From the NCBI RefSeq assembly GCF_013368755.1, contig NC_049561.1, positions 6,386,001 through 6,450,000 on the forward strand: a stretch of DNA of 64,000 bases, read 5' to 3'. Under the pieces are notes generated by a model that saw only the letters and a program-made list of their open reading frames with translations, did not search any database and was not told where the DNA came from. Both the position numbers and the translations under genes were made by a program. Within the stretch, counting starts at the first letter, position 1; every line of letters starts with the position of its first letter. The DNA comes from Talaromyces rugulosus (taxonomy: Eukaryota; Ascomycota; Eurotiomycetes; Eurotiales; Trichocomaceae). This document shows positions 10,030-21,542 of this stretch, one piece after another.

Positions 10030-12937
10030 CGTCCGGTGTGTAGTTGAGTGGATCTATTATCCGCATTTCTTTTTCACTGTTGGCCGGGTTGAAAATCGTT
10101 CTTTGGGTACGTGGAAACGTTCATCGTTATAGATTAAGAAGTAACCGGATACCAAGAAAAATATGTATTGGAAATGGAAATTACAAAATAGGTTTAGACT
10201 GAAGAAGAATTTGACAGCATCGCCCGCCCCGTCATAGCCGGGCTTTTGCTTTTCAGATCGATTTTTGGAACCAGGGACACGCTTTTGAACTTTTGCCTCG
10301 ATCGAGGACCCACGACCAGATGCCGGGAAGATTCCCATTCCGGCAATGATCGATGGCATTCTAATAGTTCTAATAGCCGTGATTAGACCAGGATTTTTTT
10401 TCCCGGTCAGCGACAGGCCACTAGAGCTCTAGTTTGAGCTTGGGTAAGACTTTAAGCTTTATAAAGCGTGCTGGACTATGGTCGAAACATAGAACCATGA
10501 CTCGAAGAAGTGAATCTCGGAAGAGTTAGGGCGGCTTCAGTGCTTCAGTGTATTGGATCGGGTCCTCGTTAATTTCAATTCAGGGCTAGCAAAACTTGAC
10601 TACGTACTCCGTTCCGTACTATATTTTCTAGTGCCAACGAGGTGGAACGGCGTAGTCCGAAAAGCTGACTCTGGAGTCTGGAGTCTGGATCTCTTCAGTA
10701 TTCTCCGGCCGCCCCAGGTTGTATTATTCATCTCCACATTGCTCGGAAAATAGCCGTGTATATTTTTGGTTAAGGCAATCTATCCCATGGCATTGACTTT
10801 AGCTGCTAGTATTGGCCTTTTTCTGTTTCTCTTTATATCTCTATATTTTATTTTATTTTATTTCTTAGATTTATCAACCAAGTGTCAAAGATAAGCCCGG
10901 GTTCCGATGGCTATCTCGGTGCTCATTTTATCCACCTACATACTACATATTTGACAAGCGACCCACTGCTTGGCGATCGCAATAATACGTTAGTATACGT
11001 ATTCTTGGAACAGGATACACGGCACAGTTCGTGGCTTGCGTATTCTTCGGAATCCCGAGCGAACTAGTTTAGTCTGAGGATGGCCAGTGCGAAAGTCAAA
11101 GTCTATACGGATAAGTTACATACAAGCCATGATCACAGTTATTGGTATTCAAATGTTATTGTATGAGCCAAGGCTCGCGAATCGTCCGATATCTCGTGTA
11201 TGGCCATTCTTGAGTCATTGACGAGGCGACGGACAAGGTAAATTAGTTCCTATTGTCTTGCATGCATTCTACAATTGAAACATGAAATCCGGACTATAGG
11301 GAAGAGACTTGATAGTGTTCATTCTGAGAACGGCTACCGCACAGAGTACTCGGTACTCCGTACACTTTATCAATACTAGACAGGTTCTGCGATTGCCTTT
11401 TATTCCTCTGTTATTGGCGACGACTGATACTCGCAGTTGCTCAGTTTTGCAAAGGCGGGCGTCTGCTTCCATGCTAGTATTTTATTAGAGACAACTGATA
11501 GTTTTTGAAAGTTATCAAACTTTGCGAAAGTTGACGGACTATATTTTGGTTTAATGAAATCCGCATGTGATTCCTTTTTGATTATCTCTTGGTATTCAAA
11601 AAGGAATCGCATTATATTAATAATTGCGCGAAGAAATCATGGATTAGAGCCACACACACACCACGCCTATAGGGGTTGGCGTTTTAACCAAGTAACAATG
11701 GCCATATACACTCCTCCAGTAGATATAAGTAACTGTTTTTAAATGTAGATATTAAGGTATATACCCCAATGTGATACGCTGACTTTCCAAGCAGCCTATC
11801 AAGACAATCGATAAGGTGACCCTTATCATGATTGTAAGCCCATACTTTAAAATCCATACACTAGCAGGGGCTCCATGAAGATCCCCTTAATAGGTTGTGG
11901 TTGGAGAATAAAGTGACCTGGTTTATGTTTGTCACCGAGGTTGAGTGCTATGACTAGCTGAGAGTGGGAAGGGGTCCTCTTTTTAAATCTTTAGGACAAA
12001 AGATTTTTTGGCATATCAGTTCTTTACTATATCAGATTTTGGAAAAATGAAGTAATAAATTTGCCACAGCCATCCTTATCCAACACATGAAGACAAAGAA
12101 ATAAAAGATAATGTGTTTGTTTCTATGTTTCCTACAACTTCTTAATTCCTTTATTGTCGGTGAACCTATCAATTGATGCTTTCCACATTAGTGTTTTCTT
12201 GGAGATAACCGCCAGTTTTTGACAGTTCTAACTCTAGTATTCTACTGATCTAACTACAAACAAGGTAGGTTCTAGAGTTTCAATTTAAATAGCTAATACC
12301 ATACCGATTTTTGCAGGAACGTGGATACCGTTCGGCAACACCGTCAATGGCAACGTCAAGCGGCCTGGTAACAATCATACAACTAAAAGGTAATAATACC
12401 ACTACTATTACTCCATCCACGGGTCTTCGGCGTTTATATAATGCTCGTACATATTTAAACTTTATAACCATTCTGCAACTAAATATTTAATTTATATAAA
12501 AAACTATATATATATCTCTCTCTTCTCTCTATCCATACTAAAATACTATGTGTCACATTTCTGATCAAGTCTTATTGATTTTCCGCGTTCCGGTCATCCA
12601 GGGGCCATAGTCCGCTTTTACTATGGGGGTTAATCTAAATTAATAATATAATAAATACAATTATGGCGCAGATGATCATGAAAAACATGAATAATAGTTA
12701 ATGCATTAATAATAATACATAGTAACCCACTTAGGTAAAAAAATACGAACGGGGGAAACTCCGACTCGCACGGGTCCCCGTGTTACTACTAATAACAGCA
12801 GCGCTATAGATTAACTAGCGGTTACAACCGCGTTCATCGTAGCAGCGTGGCGCATGGTTTTCCAACTCCCTGGGGTGAATGTGTTACGACTGTCGCTTTG
12901 ATTTCCGATTTCTTTTTGACAACTCCAGTTTTCTAAG
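10030..12937. other. Gene-poor 2.9 kb region upstream of the GMC gene
   Basis: No gene is supported. The sequence is AT-rich, especially 11,480-12,740. It contains palindromic TACTCCGTAC-type strings (10604-10620, 11345-11363) and a diverged direct repeat (11488-11520 and 12202-12232). The last 200 bp are the promoter of the GMC oxidoreductase and carry a CACGGG-TC-CCCGTG inverted repeat. Confidence 0.55.
12769..12782. promoter_or_regulatory. Inverted repeat, candidate operator of the GMC gene
   Basis: The arms CACGGG and CCCGTG are separated by two bases, about 155 bp upstream of the GMC start codon. It includes CGG-N4-CCG, a form that a Zn2Cys6 dimer could bind. It is one site only, so this is suggestive. 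Confidence 0.3.
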
Positions 12938-14863
12938 ATGGCGGTCTTCAGGTACCTGGTTGGGTTGTCAGCTACTATCTTGGCCTGGAACGGCGTCGCG
13001 GCGACATGCGAGGCTAATGGCAATAGTTATGACTTTGTAAGTTGGCTATTTACGCACTAAATACTTAAAATAAAAACTTTTCATTGGCTTATCGCACCAT
13101 AGGTAGTGGTTGGGGGAGGCACAGCTGGCCTGGCCGTGGCATCTCGTTTGAGCGAGGCACTGACGAGCAACTGCATCCTCGTCCTCGAGGCCGGTCCTGA
13201 GGCCCCCGATGAGGAAAAGATCAATGTGCCCGGAATGAAAGGGTCGACAATTGGCACCGTCTACGACTGGAATTTCACAACGACTGCCCAGCCCTCGGTT
13301 GCCAATCGCTCCATAGCCCAAACCCGGGGCAAAGTGCTCGGTGGCAGTTCGGCTCTCAACCTCATGAGCTGGGACCGCGCTAGTTCTGTCGAGTATGATG
13401 TCTGGGAACAACTCGGTAATCCGGGCTGGAACTGGACGACGATGATCTCGGCTATGCTCAAGGCTGAGAACTTTCACAAATCCCCTTACTACGGCGACTC
13501 CGGTGTAGGGTTTGGTGGCCCAGTGGATACGATGATCAACGACTATGTGCCGGAGCAGCAGTACTCGTTCATCCCGACCTTGGAAAATCTGGGGGTTGCT
13601 GAGAACAATATCTCGCTGGGAGGGAATGCGATTGGCACAATGTTCCAGCCCTCAAACATTCGCTTTGCGGATCGCAAGCGCTCTTATAGTGCATACAACC
13701 CTGGCTACCCGTCTATCGCGGGATCGAATCTGGAAATCCGGACTGGTGTGACTGTGGCAAAGGTAAATTTTGACTCGAGCAAGAAAACGCTCGTTGCGAC
13801 GGGCGTCACCCTGGACGACGGCTCTGTGGTAAACGCGACCAAAGAAGTGATTCTGTCTGCGGGCACGATCCAAAGTCCCGGCTTGCTCGAGGTATCCGGA
13901 ATTGGGAACAAAACCGTACTCAGCGATGCCAAGATCCCACAACTGGTGAACCTTCCTGGGGTTGGTGAGAACTTTCAGGATCACCTGCGAGTGGAAGCTT
14001 CATACCGATTGAAGCCGGACTTCACCTCGTTTGACATTCTCAAGTTCAATACCACCTATGCTGCTGAGCAATTGGCCCTGTATGAGGATGGAAAACGCTC
14101 CATCTATGACTACACAGGCAGTGGGTATGCATTCGTCAGCCTTGCTCAAGCAACCGGTGACGATTTCTCTTCCCTCTATTCTATCGCTGAAAAGGACGCG
14201 GCGAAGCCGCTCACTTCTTCGCCTTTTGAACCGGTGCGGTCCAAGATTCTGCTCGATTATCTCAAAAAAGAAACCAAGGTGCCACACATCGAGGTTGTTT
14301 TCTCAGACGGCTATACCGGAGTGAAGGGCTACCCATCTTCGTCGTCCCCTCTTTACGGATCGTACTTTTTCACTTTACTTTGTGCCATGGAACATCCTTT
14401 TAGTTCTGGCTCCGTTCACGTCACTTCCCCCAATGTCTCTGTGGCGCCGACTATCAACCCGAATTACTTAGCGCAGGAATTCGACGTCCAGCAACTCATC
14501 GCAACCGCCAAGTACGCTCGGAAAGTCGCATCCACATCGCCACTGCACGACATCTGGGTTGATGAATACGAGCCCGGTGTCGACGTCGTCGCCAACGGAA
14601 CGGGCTCTGCGGTCGACGCCCAATGGAGGGAGTATGTGCAGAACAGTGCACTTACCTTGTATCATCCTGTGGGAACATGTGCCATGCTGCCGCAGGACTT
14701 GCACGGTGTTGTAGACCCAAAGCTGGTTGTCTATGGCACTGAAAATCTCCGGGTTATCGATGCCAGCGTGATTCCTATCTTGATATCCGCGCACATCCAG
14801 ACTGCAGTATACGGAATTGCGGAGAAAGGAGCCGCCATTATTGTTGAGAAATGGCGTTCATGA
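12938..14863 (+). CDS. Secreted GMC-family FAD oxidoreductase
   Basis: Two exons (12938-13036 and 13103-14863, GTAAGT...TAG intron) encode 619 residues. A hydrophobic leader of about 22 residues is followed by CEANGNSYDF, as expected for a secreted flavoenzyme. The FAD-binding motif VVVGGGTAGL is at residues 34-43 and the second GMC signature ILSAGTIQSPGLLEVSGIG lies mid-protein. The substrate domain ends with YHPVGTCAM (His554) and SAHIQ (His597), the His-His active pair of alcohol/sugar-oxidising members. Several N-glycosylation sequons are present. GMC enzymes of this size include aryl-alcohol oxidases, glucose dehydrogenases and secondary-metabolite oxidases; the substrate cannot be told from sequence. 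It stands alone, with no cluster partners beside it. Confidence 0.9.
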
Positions 14864-15383
14864 TAGATGTTTCTGTCAACATGCAGTACCAGAGTAGATC
14901 TTTAGTGTAAATATCCCAGAACTGTTACTACTATTGTATGTCATACCTGATATTAGATATTTCGAGCATTGGATTGGCTCAAGACAATGTGTGTGGAGAA
15001 CTTCTCGACCGCGTTTGATTAATAAAGCCGATTTTGACTGCGCGGGACACCTTACCTAAATAGGATATCGATTCCCGCTTAAAGCCGACTCCGCGGGCAA
15101 CTCTTCGGCCTCGGACCTAATAAATCTACTGTGATTGGCCCTCATCCCGCAATCTGATAACGCCATTCCGCAATAGGCAATTCGGGCTCGGCGGATCTGA
15201 TAATAGTCATGCCGATGCCGGCCTGCACGTGACTGGCACGCACGTCCCCACTCAACGTCACTTAGAAAGATGTTTTGCCACGGCCAGTCCAGTCCTCAAT
15301 CCTGCAACCCAATTCTCGACAAAACACATCTCCGACTTTGTTGTTACCATCATCACACACAAACACACCAACACACACACATC
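14864..15383. promoter_or_regulatory. Intergenic, isu1 promoter
   Basis: This 520-bp region is between the GMC stop and the isu1 start. It is GC-richer near 15,040-15,260 and includes a TTCGGCCTCGGACCTAA string (15104-15120) resembling one in the acyltransferase/permease promoter at 37.9 kb. A CA-rich leader immediately precedes the isu1 ATG. Confidence 0.5.
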
Positions 15384-16376
15384 ATGAATCCCATCAGATC
15401 AGTTGCGCGAACAGCACACACGCTCTCGGTCCGGCCGACGCTGCGTGCTGCCCGGTCGCCGGCTCTTCCGGCTGTCAGCGTTCCTCTTCGTCGAAGCTAT
15501 CATGAGAAAGATAAGTTGCTGTCTTGTCCTGGGTGACAAATGTTCGAAAGGCTAACCAACCCAAACTGCTCGATCACTACTCGAATCCACGAAATGGTTA
15601 GTGCGATTTTCCCTTTTTTTTGTCTCGATAACTGCGTTTTGTCGCAAAAAATATTTGTCTGCGAGAAGATGGACCCGGAAATGGTTCTCAATCATTCGGA
15701 AAACGAATGAGAACGCTCGATGAGCAGTGGACTACATTTCTTCCGGCGACTTTGATAACTTGATTTTGTTTTTGAAATACTTATATGCGCCACGACTGGG
15801 TTGCTAACATGTTTTATAGTCGGCTCTCTCGATCGCAAATCGGCCGATGTTGGATCCGGCCTAGTTGGAGCCCCTGCTGTATGTTCATTACTCTGTCATT
15901 TTCATCCTTTCTTAGAAGCTAACGTCTGATATAGTGCGGTGACGTCGTATGTTTCACGAAATCGATACTATTGACAAAATCTGACATTCTATAGATTCGT
16001 CTCGACATCCAGGTGGACGAAAAGACCGGCAAGATCACCAAATCCGCATTCAAGACATTTGGATGCGGAAGCGCCATTGCCTCAAGCTCATACCTCACCA
16101 CACTGTTAGCAGGAAAGACTTGTACGTTCATCTACGAACCGCGTCATCTTCATTCCATAACTAATTCCCCCTACAGTGGAGGAAGCAGGAAATATTCAGA
16201 ACACACAAATTGCAAACGAACTGTGTCTCCCACCCGTCAAGCTTCACTGCTCGCTTCTGGCCGAAGACGCCATTAAGGCTGCCATCAAGAACTACGAATC
16301 GAAACGACCAGCGGCCGCCGCCACGAACTTGGCCGACACCTCCAAGGCTTTCAAGGAGACCGCTGCCCAGATTTAA
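15384..16376 (+). CDS. isu1: Iron-sulfur cluster assembly scaffold Isu1 (mitochondrial IscU)
   Basis: Six exons (15384-15510, 15567-15596, 15820-15878, 15935-15946, 15995-16121, 16177-16376) encode 184 residues. An Arg/Ser/Ala-rich mitochondrial presequence precedes YHEKVLDHYSNPRNVGSL. The three cluster-ligand cysteines are present: ACGD (Cys73, with Asp75), GCGSA (Cys100) and LHC (Cys143). LPPVK at 136-140 is the Hsp70 (Ssq1) recognition motif. Isu1 receives sulfur from Nfs1 and iron in the matrix and assembles [2Fe-2S] clusters, an essential process. The first intron (15511-15566) starts ATAAGT and ends AC. Only this border gives the family sequence HEKVLDHY. The fourth exon is just 12 nt and encodes Cys-Gly-Asp-Val. 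Confidence 0.95.
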
Positions 16377-16691
16377 TGAAAATTTTGAAACACCCTTTCC
16401 TTTCGTTCAAAAAGAGTCTTTAGTACAAATTATTATGGTTTAAAAGGCCACGGGCCTGGCTTGGGTATTTGTTTGTGCCGGAATGCCCATTTTCTTTTTC
16501 TTATACCTCGTGTCTGCTTTGAATAGCATGGGCTACATGATTCCATCTTTTTTTTTCATTCCTGCGTGCATTAATATGTAACTATTTATCATTTGGGTGT
16601 TAGTGAAGACAGAAATTGACGCCACTCAAATACAATTTATGTTCCAGCATATTTTCCATACTAACATATTAGTATCAATCTCGCTGATACT
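16377..16691. other. Convergent 3' region
   Basis: This 315-bp gap lies between the stop codons of isu1 (plus) and the MFS carrier (minus). It is AT-rich and would hold both 3' untranslated regions. Nothing else was seen. Confidence 0.6.
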
Positions 16692-18269
16692 TCATACTTT
16701 CATCCTCCACTTCCATTGATACTCGAGGCAAGTCCACCGTGCCATCAGCAGTATCCCCAGCGTCAACACGAGAATACCGCCCAACCATACCACCAGGGCT
16801 TTTGAGCCGGCTTTGCCGAGCATCTCTCCAGCAACGGGTATGCTAATCAACGTACTACAAAAAAGTCAGCTTAGACCGAAAAAAAAAATAAAAAATGAAG
16901 AAGTCACCCACGCAAAGCTAACCAAAGCGTAACACGTCCCAAACCGCAGTCCGATTTCCTTAGTATCCGAAATCTGCCGTATACACACCGGCGCCAGACT
17001 GATAAACGACCCGGAAGCCAAGCCGTACAAACTACTAAACACATACAGAGCCGGTAGCGAGTGGCCAAACGGATAGAGAATCGAGAATATGAACAAAATA
17101 GCCATGGCAACGATGAGCATCAGCGTGTTGAGGCGGCCGTACCGGTCGGCGATGCGGCCTGCGATTAGACGGCCGAAAAGGGATGATCTGGTTTTAGTCA
17201 ATGAATGAGTTTGCTTCTGCGTGATAAGGAGGGGAAAACAATACATGTTTAGCACGACGAGAAGATAAACGCTTGTGTCAGAAGAGAAGCCTTGGGATAC
17301 AACGAACGTCGGATATAGGCCCATTAGAGAGAAGAATTCGAATTCCAAAACTAGGACCCAGGTTATTAGCATCATATGTTAGAAGAGCAGCATGAATGAA
17401 TACTTACACCATGCGCCGGCACTCAACCAGGTAAATCTCATGTCTTTGAAGCACTTGAGATTGACCACCGCCTTCGATAGACTGTTTGGCAGCCTCGTTC
17501 TCACCATAAACGACCCCGCGGCACATATAACCCCGACAACAAAGGCCAGGATCCTGATTGTCCATTTAAAACCCACATTGGCAAAGCCAGCTCGCATTAA
17601 AAATGGAAACACGACACCGCCCAAACCAGCTCCAGCCAACGCCGTCCCTATCGCCATGCCGGCTCGGACATGAAACCAATGAGGAACACAGGACATGGCG
17701 ACAGTACTAACAAGCGCCGCGCCAATGCCTCCCAGGACGCCAAAGCAGAGAAAAAAATGCCAGTATTTGGTGCATTCAGCGAAGAGAAACAGACTGAGAA
17801 CTGTGATGACCGACCCGGCATAGACCAGCATTTTCGGCCCATGCGAGTCAAATAGTGGACCGATGAAGACCCCCAGCAGAAGAGCAACGAAGACAAAGAC
17901 GCTGAAGATCCACCCGACTGCGGTGGTCGAGTAGGCAGCTAGCTGGTGCGTTTCGAGGTAGGATTGAATCACTCCGATCGAGTTCATGAGGCCGTACGAG
18001 CCCATGAGAAGGAGAAATGAGCCCATGACGACGAGCCATGATCGCAGGCCACCGTCCGGAAATGTCTCCGTAGTATCGGAAGACAGTAGTTCGACGGGGG
18101 AACCTGGTGTGCTATGCAGACGAATCGATCTGTCCTGCTGCTGAATGTTGGTTAATTCAACGAGCAGCTCATTGCGCTCCATATCGGTTGCGTTTCCTGC
18201 CGGAGAAGCATTTTCATCCGGCACGACATGAGGAATACTTTTGCGCAGCTCTGTTTGCTCTAATTCCAT
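16692..18269 (-). CDS. MFS transporter, monocarboxylate (MCT) type
   Basis: Four exons (18269-17408, 17350-17245, 17187-16912, 16854-16692) encode 468 residues. After a polar N-terminus of about 70 residues comes FPDGGLRSWLVVMGSFLLL, typical of fungal MCT-like carriers. Twelve hydrophobic segments follow, with the second-half loop FGRLIAGRIADRYGRLN. Fungal relatives include riboflavin (Mch5) and monocarboxylate-like permeases. The real substrates are mostly unknown, so only a plasma-membrane organic-solute carrier can be claimed. It is convergent with isu1 and has no clear functional neighbours. Confidence 0.88.
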
Positions 18270-21200
18270 TTAGAAAATCTTGTCGTCTCTTGCTATAGTA
18301 GGTTGTGGGTTTGTCTACTCGGTCTCTTATGTTGAGTTGACTCTATTTATCCTTTTTCGCAATCTATTGCCTGTATTAGTAAAGTTTGTATGCTTGGAAA
18401 CCATTGGTGCAAAAGCCGAACGCAGCAGCCAAAAAGCTACGGCCATGCACAACGGCACTCTTTGACACGGCGTATTGGGCCAATCAGTTCAAACCAAGAG
18501 CAAGCCCAATTTAGTTTCATGTTGGTCGATTAGTCTCGCGGTGTGTGGAAAAGGGCGCGGGGAAGGCCGACTGTCGGCGAGTGGACTGGGTGATAAGAGT
18601 ATGAGTCACAGACAGTTGCATAATAATAATGTTAATCGGTTTGCGTAATAATTTATCAAAATGAGCTGATTTTCTACAGAACCTAACACTATTATACGCA
18701 TACAATAAATTATGAGGGCCATTGTAATCAATGTCAGTGTCTTAATAACTCGAGTGAATTGAAGTCCACATTGATGGCATATGCCGCATATACTGTCGGT
18801 GTCATAATAATAGAATTGCAACTGAGAATGAATAAAACGAAATGCGGGCGAGTTGGTTATCGTTTTTCAAGATTGAGTCCTTCATAGAAGTTGGCTAGGA
18901 CTAGCTAGCCAATCTATTAAACATTTGAATATATAGTATAACATACAATATCTTCGCCAATATATGCTTTTATATTATACGGCTAGCTTTATTCAATGTT
19001 AGATTTTGACTTAAGAAGTTTTTCTAATATGAGAGTTTTTCACCGAAGAAGAACAAATAGAGACCATTACTAACGCCAATTGGCACGTAAATGCTTCCTG
19101 TTTGCCTAGTCAACATCGAAATTCACATGTGCTATAATGCCCAACGTTAGACACACCCATTCTGCAATCTTATCTCGGAGTGTATTTATTGATCAACATC
19201 AAAGTTACGGAGAATATATAGAGTATGCAATGCTGCTGTCAGAGTCCGCAAATGGCAATTCAATCGAAATTACATAACAACGCATTGCTGAAGGTGTAGC
19301 TCCAAGTATCAACATTATTTTAGCTCCCTTATCTACAGGAGCAGCATCAAAAAAATATTTTATGAGCTCGATTCATCACGGACAATTGAAAACGTTACAT
19401 ATTTCTTCTCTTGGAAGTATAGAGAGGGTGAGGTTTACTACCATCAATATAAGAAATTACGTATTGCTAGTTACACCTTAGCCTGGAATTGTTCCACTAT
19501 AGTAGCTCCGTGTTGATTTACTATTGTACTACCATCTGAGAATTCAATTATCGGCAAATAAAGATTTAAAGCCAAGTGAATTCCCCGTCGTTTCACCAGG
19601 CATCATACGATCAATTGGGATACCGCTGATGGGACACCTCGATATACTCGGAAGATTTCTTGGTCATGAAAAAATCAAGAAATCGGCAACATCTAGGATT
19701 TATGGCTAATAATCTCGTTCATATATACTTTTAAACAATTTCAATGAACATGTAAATACGTCGCGTATTCAAATCGCAGGGCTAAGACAGACCTTCTTCT
19801 TTCCTTGCCTCACAGCTATGCGTCTCAACCCAATCTCTAGACTGTAGTTTGCCGACAAAATATAACGGAATAGATAAATCAACACACCTGGAGCCAATAG
19901 TATAAAGCCGGGACTAAATCGATTGCATTTCTAGCATTCTTCTATCGGGCTAGGGGCTATTGCTTCGATGGCTTGAGTGGCACTTAGGACAGGTCAGATG
20001 ACCCTGTTTGAAAAAAATCGGATGAGGCCACAATAAAAAGACCAATAAAATATAAAGAATGAACGCAGAGCGCATCAACTGAAAAGCCAAAGACCTAGTT
20101 CGCAGGTTCCACTTAGTTAGGCATGCAGGCAGTTTCTTTTTTCAAGACATGCCCAGGAATGTAAAATTAGGTTGTACAGAAACATAATAAACTACTGACA
20201 AGCTTTAAAGATAGTTTCAATTTAAGTGTGTGGTACATGGGTACACGTGCTGGGATTATTGAAATTTTGACGCAAGATCCTCGGCCGTTCCATGAATCGC
20301 TCTAGAATTTACCGCCAACTGATTGATACACCTGGTAGCGGGTGACATTTGAATAGAAATATTCCGAGAGGATGCACAGCTGCATTGTTTCCTTGGTTCT
20401 GTAAGAAATTTGTTCTGCTCGAGAAAGTTCCGATGCGACTATGTGCTGAACTGCAGAGTAACGTGGAAGGGTTGCAAACGGTTATAGAATTTTTGAGTTG
20501 TAGTTATGATAAAAAAAGAACCCGAACTTTCTCCTGATAGGGAAGAAACGCTAATGCTAATATTTCAGAATGGTTTGGTTTGTCTGCACAGTGTTGCACA
20601 GGAATTCTGCAAGGAATAACCTGCAATCGATAGCAACTTATCAGCTTATCAAGTTAAATTTTGATTGAGGCAGACATATTATAAGAATCCAAGTGGGCAA
20701 ATCGGATTCCTGATATTTTTTAAGGATTGTGGAGCTGAGCTATTAAGGCGCATTCCAGTCCAGTGAATGTAGTAGTAGTGCTTAGGGCAAGGCGGTCCCA
20801 TAACGGAACCTACCCTAAATCCACCTCAAAGTAAGGGTCTTGCCTCATCCATATCAGGGTAGTGCGTGGTTATTGATGGTTTTCATTGCAAATGGTGTTT
20901 CCAAAGGCGTTGTTTATCTTTTGCGCCGAACCTGTTCGTGGTGTTCAATAAAGTGTTGTACGGTGTTAGGTTACATAGCATTGGAAAGGCGAACAGTCTT
21001 ACCTGCCAAGGACAACAGCAGTTTAACGAATATTTACAGCTAAAAACAACCATTGGAATAAATCACGGATCATGACATTGATGTTAAACTGTGGAAAAGA
21101 CTCCTCTGGAACACGCCACAATCTAGTCTCCTTTTTTCCACCCAGTATCTTGTGACCAAGTTTGAAGGTTGAGCCAGGAGACACGACATTTGAAGTGAGC

Positions 21201-21542
21201 CATTATCCACCGTAATTTTTCTTTGTGGGTCGGTTTCCACGAAGGAGTTACTGGTATTGCGAATGAAACTGCAACATCTGCGGATACTCGGCCTATTTTC
21301 AGAGATTTTAGACTGTACTGTGCATAATTTTTGGTGGATGCTAGATAAGTTATATCGATTGATATCGAATCATATCTCTCACATTCTCTACTAATAATGC
21401 GCCACAAATGAGAGGACAAGTGTAACACTTGTGGCTTCGAAGCTCTCAGAGATGTATATAATAACCGGTCGAAATTGATCAGTTGGGGATGAAAAGAAAA
21501 CCGTTTTTCAACCAAAGCTATTAGGACTATACCGAAGCCAAA
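18270..21542. other. Gene-poor 3.3 kb region
   Basis: There is no credible gene on either strand. The sequence is AT-rich, with scattered frames of 60-70 codons that lack family features. It may hold decayed repeats, but I found no terminal repeats or transposase remnant. The last few hundred bases are the promoter of the carboxylate carrier, with a TATA-like GTATATAATA near 21454. Confidence 0.55.

Noticed and set aside
10057..10359. 100-codon minus-strand frame
   Set aside because: It lies in the promoter of the rhodopsin-domain gene and has no protein-like pattern.
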